Assembly: GCA_016806145.1 (NCBI GenBank)
Contig: CP063166.1
Location: forward strand, 5,766,001-5,830,000
Direction: 5' to 3'
DNA: 64,000 nucleotides
Source of the DNA: Variovorax paradoxus
Lineage (GTDB): Bacteria; Pseudomonadota; Gammaproteobacteria; Burkholderiales; Burkholderiaceae_C
Below are positions 16,575 through 24,906 of this stretch, in pieces (position 1 is the stretch's first letter; each line of letters starts with the position of its first letter). The position numbers and the translations under genes are program-made. The notes beneath the pieces were generated by a model. It was not told the DNA's origin. It saw only the letters and a list, made by a program, of their open reading frames with translations, and made no database searches.

Positions 16575-17933
16575 ATGCCCCTGCCCCGAGCAAAGACCAA
16601 AAGGGCTGACCGCCTCTTCAGGACCAGCCTCGGCCACATCGCCATTGGCTGCGCACTCGCCATCGGCCCCAGCGTGCCCCTTTTCGCGGCCAGCGTTGCC
16701 GCCACACCCCAGACGCTCGTGACGTTGGGCGCCGGCACCCAGCAGGAACTCGTGTTCGACAAGGGCGTGGATCGCATCGCGCTGGCTAACGAAGCGGTTG
16801 CCGGTGTGACCGTCACCCGCAAGACGCCGGGCTCCCCCGCCGCGCGACTGATCCTGACCGGAAAGGTGCCGGGCAGCACGACCTTGATGGTGTGGGAGAA
16901 GGGGCGGCCCGCCGCAACCATCTACGTGCTGGAGGTTCAGCGGCGCGACGCCAAGCTCGATGGCACGCTCGACAGCGTGCCGGCATATCAGCAGGCGCGC
17001 GAAGCGGCTCTCGCGAGTCAGCCAGAGAAGGCGGTCGTGAGCGACCGTTCCGTCGTGAACGTGCGCAGCCACACCGTACAGGTCGAGGTCAAAGTCGTCG
17101 AATTCAACCGCAGCGTGCTTAAGCAGGCCGGACTGAACATCTTCAGCACCCGTGCCAACTCGAGTGGCTTCAGCTTCGGCGTCTTCACGCCCGCCTCGCT
17201 GAAGAGCGCAACCTTCAACTCCAACGGGTCTATCACCGGCGAATACAACAATCCGCTCGCGCAGGCCTTCAGCCTGCTGCTCAACTTCGGCAAGGCTGGC
17301 ATCGGCCTGAACGTCGGCTTCCTCGAAGGCAACGGCATGGCACGCGTCCTGGCCGAACCCACGCTGGTGGCCATGTCGGGGCAAAGCGCCAGCTTCCTGG
17401 CCGGGGGCGAACTGCCCGTTCCCGCGCCCCAAGGCCTCGGAACGACGAGCATCGAGTACAAACCCTTCGGCATCGGCCTGACGCTCACGCCGACCGTGCT
17501 TTCCAACGACCGAATCGTGCTGAAGGTTGCCCCCGAAGCCAGCGACCTGGACTATGCCAACGCCTTGAGCATCGGCGGCGTCGCGGTTCCCGCGATCAGC
17601 ACGCGCCGCGCGGACACCACGGTCGAGCTCGGCGATGGCGAGAGCTTCATCATCGGCGGCCTAGTGAGCCGCACGACGTCGTCCAACGCGGACAAGATCC
17701 CGCTGCTCGGCGACCTGCCGGTGCTCGGCACCTTCTTCAAGCAGAGCAAGTACCAGATGAGCGAGAAGGAACTGGTGATCCTGGTCACGCCCCACCTCGT
17801 GAAGCCGATCGCGCGCGACACCGACCTGAGCCCGTTTCTTCCGGGCGCGGCCGAGCAGCGCGACGGTGCCGTCTGGCGCTCAATCTTCCTGAGCACGCCG
17901 GGTAACGCGACGGTCCCCGGTTTTTCGCGTTGA
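16575..17933 (+). CDS. rcpA: Tad outer-membrane secretin RcpA/CpaC
   Basis: 452 residues from ATG 16575; an in-frame TTG at 16518 overlapping the rcpC stop is possible but adds a poor leader. A signal sequence ends near LFAASVAA. The N-terminal pilus/secretin domain (TLGAGTQQELVFDKGVDRIA, including the BON-like part) covers about 45-130. The secretin channel domain lies near 180-410, with VEVKVVEFNRS, the VAMSGQSASFLAGGELPVP segment and PLLGDLPVLGTFFK near the end. It forms the outer-membrane gate through which the Flp pilus passes. Confidence 0.93.
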   Translation: MPLPRAKTKRADRLFRTSLGHIAIGCALAIGPSVPLFAASVAATPQTLVTLGAGTQQELVFDKGVDRIALANEAVAGVTVTRKTPGSPAARLILTGKVPGSTTLMVWEKGRPAATIYVLEVQRRDAKLDGTLDSVPAYQQAREAALASQPEKAVVSDRSVVNVRSHTVQVEVKVVEFNRSVLKQAGLNIFSTRANSSGFSFGVFTPASLKSATFNSNGSITGEYNNPLAQAFSLLLNFGKAGIGLNVGFLEGNGMARVLAEPTLVAMSGQSASFLAGGELPVPAPQGLGTTSIEYKPFGIGLTLTPTVLSNDRIVLKVAPEASDLDYANALSIGGVAVPAISTRRADTTVELGDGESFIIGGLVSRTTSSNADKIPLLGDLPVLGTFFKQSKYQMSEKELVILVTPHLVKPIARDTDLSPFLPGAAEQRDGAVWRSIFLSTPGNATVPGFSR

Positions 17934-17968
17934 GCAGAAATCCTGGACATGAGCACCAGGGCAGCACC

Positions 17969-19255
17969 ATGAACGCTCCCCGCGACAGTCTCCCGGAAAC
18001 AGGGACGGAAACCTATCTGTTCGCGTCGAACGATGGAGCCCGCATCACCTGGCTGACCGATGCGCTCAGTCGACTCGGGTCCGTGGTCACGCTGAGCCTC
18101 GATGCCAAGTCGATCGACGAACGCATCACCTTGCTGGGACCGGCAGCGGTCTTCATCGACTTTTCGCCCGACCAGGGCACGGAAGCGGCAGGCCAGCTCC
18201 ACCAACGACTCAAGCGCGACTGGTCGACGCTGCCGGTGCTAGCGACGGGCAACTCCGTCGAACCGGCAGGCATGCTCGCCGCCCTGCGCGCCGGTGTCGA
18301 CGACTTCATCGACATGGCCGCTCCTCCTGCGGATGCGGTGCATACGTTGCAAGCCCTGCTCGACAGGCGCGGCAATCTGCAAACCGGAACCCGGGGCAAG
18401 ACACTTGCGCTGCTGGGCGCACGCGCCGGCCTGGGCGTCACGACGCTCGCATCGAACCTCGCCCTGGCGCTCAGCGACCAACTGGAACACGGGCAGGCCA
18501 CCCCCCAGGCGCGCAATCCCCGTCACGGCGTGGCACTGCTCGACCTCGGACTGCCCGCACGCGATGGATTGCTCTATCTCGACACCCAGAGTGGCTTCAG
18601 TTTCGTCGACGGCGTGCGCAATCTCAGGCGACTCGACCAGACCTTGCTGCATACGGCCCTCGCCCATCATGCAAGCGGCGTGGCGGTCCTGCCGTTGCCA
18701 GCGAATCTCGCCCAGATCCGGGAGATTTCGCATGCGGATTCGGTTGCGCTGATCAAGAGGCTCGGGGACTTCTTCGATTTTCAAATCGCTGACCTAGGCG
18801 GGTTCTCCACGATCGATTTCGTTGCACAGACGGTGCGCGAGACGCATCGCGCCTGGGTGGTCTGCGACCAGAGCATCGGCGGCATCGTGTCAACCGCGAG
18901 CATGCTCAAGGAGCTGTACACGCGCGGGGTGGAAGCCGAGCGGCTGGCGCTGGTCGTCAACAAGTTCGACAGCCACGTCAACCTCGCCGCCAAGGACATC
19001 GCTGACCGGCTCGAATTGCCGCTGCACCATGTGCTGCCCGCGCGCAGCGCGCAACTCATGTCCGCGGCCAGCCGCGGCGAAATGCTCGTGCGCACAGCGC
19101 GCGGCGACCCCTACTCGCAAGCGGTCGCGGGACTTGCCCGCGGCCTCCACCAGGAACTCACGGCCGCCACCGGCCAGGCTCCGGCCAAATCCCCGCTGTG
19201 GGGCGCGCTCACGTCGCGCTTCTCGAGCCCTCGGAAGAGATCCAGTCAAGGTTGA
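17969..19255 (+). CDS. tadZ: Tad pilus localization ATPase-like protein TadZ/CpaE
   Basis: 428 residues from ATG 17969 (a TTG at 17930 is in frame). An N-terminal receiver-like domain occupies about 12-130. Then comes a MinD/ParA-like ATPase domain beginning KTLALLGARAGLGVTTLASN (about 137-160). The deviant Walker A GARAGLGVTT has no lysine at the first or second Lys position expected for ParA-type ATPases; such degeneration is common in TadZ. The segment LLDLGLPARDGLLYLD corresponds to Walker A prime. TadZ marks the pole or site where the Tad machine assembles. It is 35 bp downstream of rcpA. Confidence 0.9.
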   Translation: MNAPRDSLPETGTETYLFASNDGARITWLTDALSRLGSVVTLSLDAKSIDERITLLGPAAVFIDFSPDQGTEAAGQLHQRLKRDWSTLPVLATGNSVEPAGMLAALRAGVDDFIDMAAPPADAVHTLQALLDRRGNLQTGTRGKTLALLGARAGLGVTTLASNLALALSDQLEHGQATPQARNPRHGVALLDLGLPARDGLLYLDTQSGFSFVDGVRNLRRLDQTLLHTALAHHASGVAVLPLPANLAQIREISHADSVALIKRLGDFFDFQIADLGGFSTIDFVAQTVRETHRAWVVCDQSIGGIVSTASMLKELYTRGVEAERLALVVNKFDSHVNLAAKDIADRLELPLHHVLPARSAQLMSAASRGEMLVRTARGDPYSQAVAGLARGLHQELTAATGQAPAKSPLWGALTSRFSSPRKRSSQG

Positions 19256-19262
19256 ACAGCCC

Positions 19263-20576
19263 ATGTCCACCGATATCGAATTCGCCGACGACGACCAGGC
19301 GTTCATCACCTCCCAGCAGTTCCAGGACATCAAGAGCTGGACGCACGATCACCTGCTCAGCCGCATCGAGGAGCTGGGCGCGGAGTTCGGCCGCTGGTCG
19401 CGCGCCTCGATCCAGCAGTTCGTTGAGCTGGAGGTCGACAGCTTCGTGCGCCTGCGCCGCGTGCCGATCAACGACCGCGAGATGCAGCTCATCTCGGATG
19501 CGCTCACGAAGGAACTCGCGGGCTTCGGCCCGCTGGAAGACCTGCTCAACGACCCCGCGGTCGAAGACATCCTGATCAACGGCTACCAGAACGTCTACGT
19601 ATCGCGCCACGGCATCCTGGAGCGCGAGACCCTGCGCTTCGCCGACTCCGAGCACGTGATGCGCATCGTGCGCCGCATCCTCGCGCCGCTGGGTCGCCGG
19701 CTCGACGAAGCCAACCCCATGGTCGACGCGCGCCTGCCCGACGGCGGGCGCATCAACGTGATCATCGAGCCGCTCGCGATCGACGGCCTGTCGGTCTCGA
19801 TCCGCAAGTTCCGCAAGGACCCGCTCACGCCGGCCGACCTGGTCAAGCTCGGCACTTTCGACGCCGGCATGGCGCAGTTGCTCGAAATCGCCGTGCGCGC
19901 GCGCTGCAACGTGCTAGTGAGCGGCGGAACCAGTTCCGGAAAGACCTCGCTGCTCAACGCGCTGGCGAGCTTCATTCCTTCCACCGAGCGCGTCATCACG
20001 ATCGAGGACACCGCCGAGCTGTCGCTGCGGACTAGCCATGTGGTGCGTCTGGAGAGCCGCCCCGGCGGATTCGACGGCACCGGCGTCGTCTCGATCCGGG
20101 ACCTGCTGCGCAACAGCCTGCGCATGCGGCCCGACCGCATCATCGTGGGCGAAGTGCGTGGCGCCGAGGTGATCGAAATGATGCAGGCGATGAACACCGG
20201 CCATGAGGGCTCGATGGGAACGATCCACGCTAGTTCGCCCCGCGAATGCCTTTACCGCCTCGAAATGCTAGCGGGCTTCGCGGGCTATCAGGGTAGCGAA
20301 GTCAGCCTACGCCGCCAGATCGCGAATGCGATCGACTTCATCGTTCAGATCGGCCGACTCTCGAATGGACAGCGCCGCATCCTCTCGCTCAGCGAGGTGA
20401 CGGGTGTGAACGACAACGTGGTGGCCATGCAGGAGCTGTATCGCTACGAACCGGTCGTCTCTCCGGACGGCGAGGAACGCGATCGCTGGGTGTCGCTCGG
20501 CATCGCGCCGCACTCGCCGAAGATCACGCGGTTCCGGCAATCGCTCGCTAGAGCGCACGGAGATCAGCGTGCGTGA
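19263..20576 (+). CDS. tadA: Tad secretion/pilus motor ATPase TadA/CpaF
   Basis: 437 residues. It is a GspE-superfamily hexameric ATPase with Walker A GGTSSGKTSLLNAL (about residues 220-233), the Asp box ITIEDTAELSL, Walker B MRPDRIIVGEVRGAE and the His box GTIHASSP. The N-terminal region contains the usual three-helix domain. It powers Flp pilus polymerisation from the cytoplasmic face. ATG 19263 follows the tadZ stop by 7 bp. The stop overlaps the GTG of tadB by 8 bases. Confidence 0.95.
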   Translation: MSTDIEFADDDQAFITSQQFQDIKSWTHDHLLSRIEELGAEFGRWSRASIQQFVELEVDSFVRLRRVPINDREMQLISDALTKELAGFGPLEDLLNDPAVEDILINGYQNVYVSRHGILERETLRFADSEHVMRIVRRILAPLGRRLDEANPMVDARLPDGGRINVIIEPLAIDGLSVSIRKFRKDPLTPADLVKLGTFDAGMAQLLEIAVRARCNVLVSGGTSSGKTSLLNALASFIPSTERVITIEDTAELSLRTSHVVRLESRPGGFDGTGVVSIRDLLRNSLRMRPDRIIVGEVRGAEVIEMMQAMNTGHEGSMGTIHASSPRECLYRLEMLAGFAGYQGSEVSLRRQIANAIDFIVQIGRLSNGQRRILSLSEVTGVNDNVVAMQELYRYEPVVSPDGEERDRWVSLGIAPHSPKITRFRQSLARAHGDQRA

Positions 20577-21558
20577 AGGCCTGCTGATCGTTGCGGCGGT
20601 CGCCCTGCTTCTTGCAGCGGGCGGCCTGTTGCTGTGGCAATGGTCCACAAGCTTGCAACGCCGGCGCGTCTCCGGCCGCTACGTGGCCCAGCAGCTTCAA
20701 CCGAAACCGGCGCCGGAGGCGTCTATGCCTGCTCCCGCACAGGCCGGGGCGACCATGGCGACCGGCCTTCTGAAGGACCCATGGGCCGAAGCGGCCGCGG
20801 CCGAAGTGGCCGCCATGCCGCGGAAGAACTGGACGCAGGCGCTGGTGCCGGGTTGGCTCGAGGGCGTCGTTTCGTCTCGGCTGCTAGCGCTCGGCGGGAT
20901 CACGATCGTTGCCCTGAGCGCCGTGGGCGCCTCGCTGGGTGGCTGGCCAACCGCGCTCGGCGCACTGGTCCTGCTCGTAGTCATGGCATCTTTCGCCATC
21001 TGGCTGCGGCTGCAGAAGCACCGGAAGACGCTCGTCGGGCAACTGCCGTCCTATATCGATGCCATGGTGCGCCTGATAACCATCGGCAACTCGACGCAAG
21101 CAGCTTTTCAGCTGGCGATCGCCACGACGGATGCGCCCCTGCGGATCTATCTTGAGCGCGCGGCCAGCCTCGTTCGCGCGGGGATGGACCTCGACCGCGC
21201 ACTGCACCAGATGGCCACGCACGCACGGATCGAGGAGATGTACCTGCTCGCATCGATCCTCGGCCTCGGCGTTCGCTACGGCGGGCGCTCCGACCTTCTG
21301 CTGGAGCGGGTCGCGAACTTCATGCGCGATCGTGAACAGGCCGAACACGAACTGGTCGCCATGTCCTCCGAGACCCGGCTCTCGGCCTGGATACTGGGCG
21401 TACTTCCGGTCGCGGTGGGCATGGCCATTGTGATGCTCAATCCGGACTACTTCATGCGGATGTGGGACGACACTACGGGGCAGCTGCTGGTGCTCGGCGC
21501 CATCGGGCTGCAGATGCTCGGGGCCGCGCTGCTCTATCGCCTGGCGAGGCTCTCATGA
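20569..21558 (+). CDS. tadB: Tad inner-membrane platform protein TadB
   Basis: 329 residues starting at GTG 20569. It has one N-terminal membrane segment, two more near 105-145, a T2SSF domain at about 165-290 (LPSYIDAMVRLITIGNSTQA, then MDLDRALHQMATHARIEEMY) and a last membrane pair. It anchors TadA at the inner membrane and forms the assembly platform with TadC. The gene overlaps the tadA stop by 8 bp and the tadC start by 4 bp (ATGA), which indicates translational coupling. Confidence 0.92.
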   Translation: MREGLLIVAAVALLLAAGGLLLWQWSTSLQRRRVSGRYVAQQLQPKPAPEASMPAPAQAGATMATGLLKDPWAEAAAAEVAAMPRKNWTQALVPGWLEGVVSSRLLALGGITIVALSAVGASLGGWPTALGALVLLVVMASFAIWLRLQKHRKTLVGQLPSYIDAMVRLITIGNSTQAAFQLAIATTDAPLRIYLERAASLVRAGMDLDRALHQMATHARIEEMYLLASILGLGVRYGGRSDLLLERVANFMRDREQAEHELVAMSSETRLSAWILGVLPVAVGMAIVMLNPDYFMRMWDDTTGQLLVLGAIGLQMLGAALLYRLARLS

Positions 21559-22523
21559 ATCTCACGCCATCCCAATTGATCACCTGGAGCCTCGCCCTGC
21601 TGGCGATCGCGCTGCTCGTCGCCGCAGGCACGCTGATCGTCAACGAGGTCATCCGCGCGCAGCGCAACCGGACCATCGGGCGAGCCATCCTGCGCGGGGT
21701 TGCCGCGGCGTCCGCTGAAACACCTCCCGTGCAGCAGGAGACCGAAGAGGTGGCGGGCAATCGCCTCTCGGACATCGAACTTCCCCTGCACTGGCTGAAC
21801 ACGCGAATCGGCAAGGCGCTGGTCACTGACGAGGACCGCCGGCTGATCGACCAGTGCGGCTTCTCCACGCAGCGAGCGCAACTCGTTTTCCTTGTGTCCC
21901 GCATCGCGCTCGCCGTCTTGCTTCCGGTGATCGTTCATCTGTTTTGGGGAACTAGCCTTTCCGAGCGCTACAACATCGCGGCACTGGCGTGCGCCTTCGT
22001 CGTTGGATTCATGGCGCCCAAGTGGACGCTCGGATGGCGTGCTGGCAAGCGGCGCGAGAGCGTGGGACGCGAGCTGCCATTGTTCGTCGATCTGCTGCGC
22101 CTGCTCCAGGGCGTCGGCTTGAGCCTCGACCAGAGCCTGCAAATCATGGCAACGGACTTCTCGCATGTGCTGCGCGTCCTCGGCTATGAACTCACGCTCG
22201 CCAACAGGCAGTACGCGCGCGGCCGCACCCGCGAACATTCGCTGCAGCGCCTGGCCACGCTGCACAACAACGAGAACCTGCGAGGACTGGTCTCCCTGCT
22301 GGTACAGGTCGACCGGCATGGCGGCGCGGTCCAGGAACCGCTGCGCCAGTTCAGCGAACGTCTGCGCGAGCATCGCCGTTCGGAAATGAAAGAACGCATC
22401 GGAAAGATCACCGTGAAGATGACCGGCATCATGGTGACCACGTTGCTGCCCGCGCTGGTCATCGTGACCGCGGGACCGGGCTTTCTCGCCGTCATCAGAT
22501 CTCTGGGAGCTCTCACACGATGA
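21555..22523 (+). CDS. tadC: Tad inner-membrane platform protein TadC
   Basis: 322 residues with an N-terminal membrane anchor, two membrane segments near 110-160, and a T2SSF domain (RELPLFVDLLRLLQGVGLSL, then RTREHSLQRLATLHNNENLR). A C-terminal membrane helix ends in GALTR. It is the partner of TadB in the platform. The ATG overlaps the tadB stop, and its own stop overlaps the tadD-like ATG. Confidence 0.92.
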   Translation: MNLTPSQLITWSLALLAIALLVAAGTLIVNEVIRAQRNRTIGRAILRGVAAASAETPPVQQETEEVAGNRLSDIELPLHWLNTRIGKALVTDEDRRLIDQCGFSTQRAQLVFLVSRIALAVLLPVIVHLFWGTSLSERYNIAALACAFVVGFMAPKWTLGWRAGKRRESVGRELPLFVDLLRLLQGVGLSLDQSLQIMATDFSHVLRVLGYELTLANRQYARGRTREHSLQRLATLHNNENLRGLVSLLVQVDRHGGAVQEPLRQFSERLREHRRSEMKERIGKITVKMTGIMVTTLLPALVIVTAGPGFLAVIRSLGALTR

Positions 22524-23467
22524 ACGCCTCACATTCTCCGCGGCGTCCGAGCGGCCTGCTCCCGGTGTCGCGCCGCGCCGGCCGGGGCGCGCACATGGTC
22601 TTCGCGATCATGCTGAGCGCCGTCGTCGCTGGCTGCTCGACACCCAAGGACCAGTACCTGGGAGCGGCCGAGGCTCAGCAACGGGCCGCGGCGGACGATG
22701 CGGCTTCGTCGAAGGCCGGCGCGGCTGCGGATTCGCAGGCGACCTATGTCAGGTTGGTCGAGCAGATGCAGCGCGAAGGACTTTGGTTTGCTTCGCTGGC
22801 CCACATTGATGCCCTCGAACAACGCTGGGGCTCGTCGCCGGACACGCAGCGCGCCCGCGCGGATGCCTTGCGAAACACCGGGCAACTGGCGCAGAGCGAA
22901 GCCTTCTATCGAAAGCTGCTGGGTACGCCGCTGGAAGGTGCCGCCTACCATGGCCTTGGCTTGGTCGCGGGAGCGCGCGGAGACTACGCCGAAGCCATGG
23001 ACTTCCTGAAGCGCGCGCAGCAACGTAGTCCTACCGACGCGGTGCTGCTCAACGATCTGGGCTATGCCAGCCTGCGCGCGGGCCGCTTCGCGGACGCTCG
23101 CCTGCCGTTGATGCAGGCCATGCAGCTGCAACCGGAGAATTCGCAAGCACAGGCCAATCTGGCGCTCTATCTCGAGGTAACGCAGCAGAGCGACCAGGCG
23201 TCGGCATTGATGGAAGCCCGCCGGATGTCGCCCGCCACACGGGCGGCCATCCGGGAAGCGGCTCGGCAGCTGACCTCCGCGGCCTCGACCGCACCGATGG
23301 CCGTGCCCGCTCCGGCCGCGCCCCTCAACGAAGCCGCAGCGCCGCTGGCGCTCAAGCCCTCGCGCAGGTCCAGCCTGTTTCGCGTCGCGCCCCGTGACGA
23401 GCCAGCACCGGTCGCAGCCGCACTGACACCCCTGCCGTCCAATTCCATTCAACAAGGCCCACCATGA
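22520..23467 (+). CDS. tadD: Tad locus TPR lipoprotein, TadD-like
   Basis: 315 residues. A lipobox VVAGC gives lipidation at Cys39; the basic residues before it suit an export signal, and a shorter start at Met26 is possible. TPR-like helices span about 70-235 (YHGLGLVAGARGDYAEAMDF and LNDLGYASLRAGRFADARLP). The C-terminal third is Ala/Pro-rich and probably disordered. TadD proteins help the secretin assemble, acting as a pilotin-like factor at the outer membrane. Both ends overlap neighbours by ATGA. Confidence 0.85.
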   Translation: MNASHSPRRPSGLLPVSRRAGRGAHMVFAIMLSAVVAGCSTPKDQYLGAAEAQQRAAADDAASSKAGAAADSQATYVRLVEQMQREGLWFASLAHIDALEQRWGSSPDTQRARADALRNTGQLAQSEAFYRKLLGTPLEGAAYHGLGLVAGARGDYAEAMDFLKRAQQRSPTDAVLLNDLGYASLRAGRFADARLPLMQAMQLQPENSQAQANLALYLEVTQQSDQASALMEARRMSPATRAAIREAARQLTSAASTAPMAVPAPAAPLNEAAAPLALKPSRRSSLFRVAPRDEPAPVAAALTPLPSNSIQQGPP

Positions 23468-23868
23468 TCTACCGCCCTACCCTTCGCGATATCCTGACGC
23501 AGGCCTGCTTCGCCGCCTCCGCCCTCGGGCTCGCGCAGGCGTCCGTCGCGCAGGAGCCGCCCCGCGCAGCTTCGGCGTCAGCCGTGCCGCTGCAGGCTGA
23601 CAAGGAGACTCCCGCCTCCGCGGCCACCGAACCGGCCCTACCGGAAGACGCCATGGCCGATGCGGAGCAGGCGCTTCCGCCGCCCGAGGTCGGGGACGCG
23701 ACGCTGTCACTGCTCCACTGGCAGCGCAGCGGAGCGATCGGCTCGACGACGCCGCGACCCATTCCAGGGCCGGTTGCCAACCGCAGCTACGAGCGCTACC
23801 TGAAGAGCTTCGAGCACCCGATTCCGGAGTTCTTCAACTCCACGGTCAAGACCAAGAGCAGCAACTGA
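23464..23868 (+). CDS. DUF3613 family protein of the tad locus
   Basis: 134 residues: a signal peptide ending near ASVAQ (residue 29), a low-complexity middle, and a conserved end LLHWQRSGAIGSTTPRPIPG followed by NRSYERYLKSFEHPIPEFF. This C-terminal pattern fits DUF3613, which I know from tad loci of Burkholderiales. The function is unknown; position and signal suggest a periplasmic accessory to pilus assembly. The ATG overlaps the tadD stop (ATGA). Confidence 0.75.
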   Translation: MIYRPTLRDILTQACFAASALGLAQASVAQEPPRAASASAVPLQADKETPASAATEPALPEDAMADAEQALPPPEVGDATLSLLHWQRSGAIGSTTPRPIPGPVANRSYERYLKSFEHPIPEFFNSTVKTKSSN

Positions 23869-23895
23869 AGCCAAGCTGCAACGGGAAAGAACATC

Positions 23896-24399
23896 ATGAC
23901 CTCCGCGAACGGCAGAAGGAACGGCGCGCATCGGCGCGCGCCGGCGAAGGCCCGCCTGCAGCGGGGGATCTATGCCGTCGAGTTCGGCATCGTGTTCCTG
24001 ATCTTCTTTACCGTGCTCTACGCCATCATCTGCTTCGCCATCATCTTCACCCTGCGCTTCGGGCTGCAAAACGCCGCCGAGGATGGCGCTCGGGCCGCGC
24101 TGCGCTACCAGACCAGCCTGGGCGCGCGCGAGACCGAGGCCCGCAGCGTCGCGCGGCAGCGGGCAAGCGGTTGGCTGCCCGTGGCGCCCAGCATCGATGC
24201 CAAGGTATGCCAAGTCGGAACCACGAATTGCACTGAAGCGACGCGAAGCTGCGGCGCCCAATGGACGCAACGCTGCCAGATCGTGGTGACCGTCAAGGTC
24301 CAGGGCATGCAGGCGGTCCTCCCTCCGTTGCCGAGCTTCGCGGCACCGGACACGCTGGTCGGGAGAGCCAGCATGCTGTTGGACGGGAGGTCGCCATGA
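23896..24399 (+). CDS. tadE: TadE-like pseudopilin
   Basis: 167 residues. A basic N-terminus is followed by RGIYAVEFGIVFLIFFTVLY, the TadE-type membrane helix with the conserved Glu five residues after the cut-site Gly. Then comes the typical LQNAAEDGARAALRY segment. The C-terminal domain has four cysteines between about 96 and 125 that could form disulfides. TadE proteins are prepilin-like minor subunits processed by the same peptidase. The stop overlaps the next start by ATGA. Confidence 0.88.
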   Translation: MTSANGRRNGAHRRAPAKARLQRGIYAVEFGIVFLIFFTVLYAIICFAIIFTLRFGLQNAAEDGARAALRYQTSLGARETEARSVARQRASGWLPVAPSIDAKVCQVGTTNCTEATRSCGAQWTQRCQIVVTVKVQGMQAVLPPLPSFAAPDTLVGRASMLLDGRSP

Positions 24400-24893
24400 C
24401 ATGCAGCCCCGAATCTCGTTCGAACCGCGGTCGCAGTGCGGCGCGCCTGCAGCGTGGCGTGGCTGCGATCGAGTTCGCGCTCGTCTTTTCTCTGCTGTTC
24501 CTGCTGCTCTACGTCATCGCGACCTTCGGTGCGGTCCTCTACACGCAGCAGGCGCTGTCGCGCGCAGCCGAGGATGGGGCACGCTCGGTTACGCTGCAAC
24601 CCGTCTCCGCGCAGCTCCAGCAGAACGTGGTGGATGCCGTGCGCGATTCGCTGGCAGAAGCGCTGGTCGTGCCCGCGCTGCAGAGCAGCTCGACGGCACT
24701 TCGGCGCACCTGGATCGCCAACAACGTCAACGTCACCGTGACATTGAGCGGCAATCCGAATCCCCAGGCCATCGTGCTGGTGAAGTACCCGTACAGCGCC
24801 AACCGGCTCCTTCCCACGCTACCGCTGCTGGACACGAGCCGCTGGATGCCCGACGAGCTCCAGGGCCAGGCCACCGCCGCACGCCGGCTTTAG
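24396..24893 (+). CDS. tadF: TadE/TadF-family pseudopilin, second copy
   Basis: 165 residues. RGVAAIEFALVFSLLFLLLY is again a pseudopilin helix, and it is followed by QQALSRAAEDGARSV, which parallels the previous gene (NAAEDGARA). The two genes probably arose by duplication and encode the paired TadE/TadF minor pilins. The ATG at 24396 overlaps the tadE stop. A strong AGGAGGT site for tadG lies at 24892-24898, at the end of this gene. Confidence 0.85.
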   Translation: MTCSPESRSNRGRSAARLQRGVAAIEFALVFSLLFLLLYVIATFGAVLYTQQALSRAAEDGARSVTLQPVSAQLQQNVVDAVRDSLAEALVVPALQSSSTALRRTWIANNVNVTVTLSGNPNPQAIVLVKYPYSANRLLPTLPLLDTSRWMPDELQGQATAARRL

Positions 24894-24906
24894 GAGGTCA
24901 TTTGCC

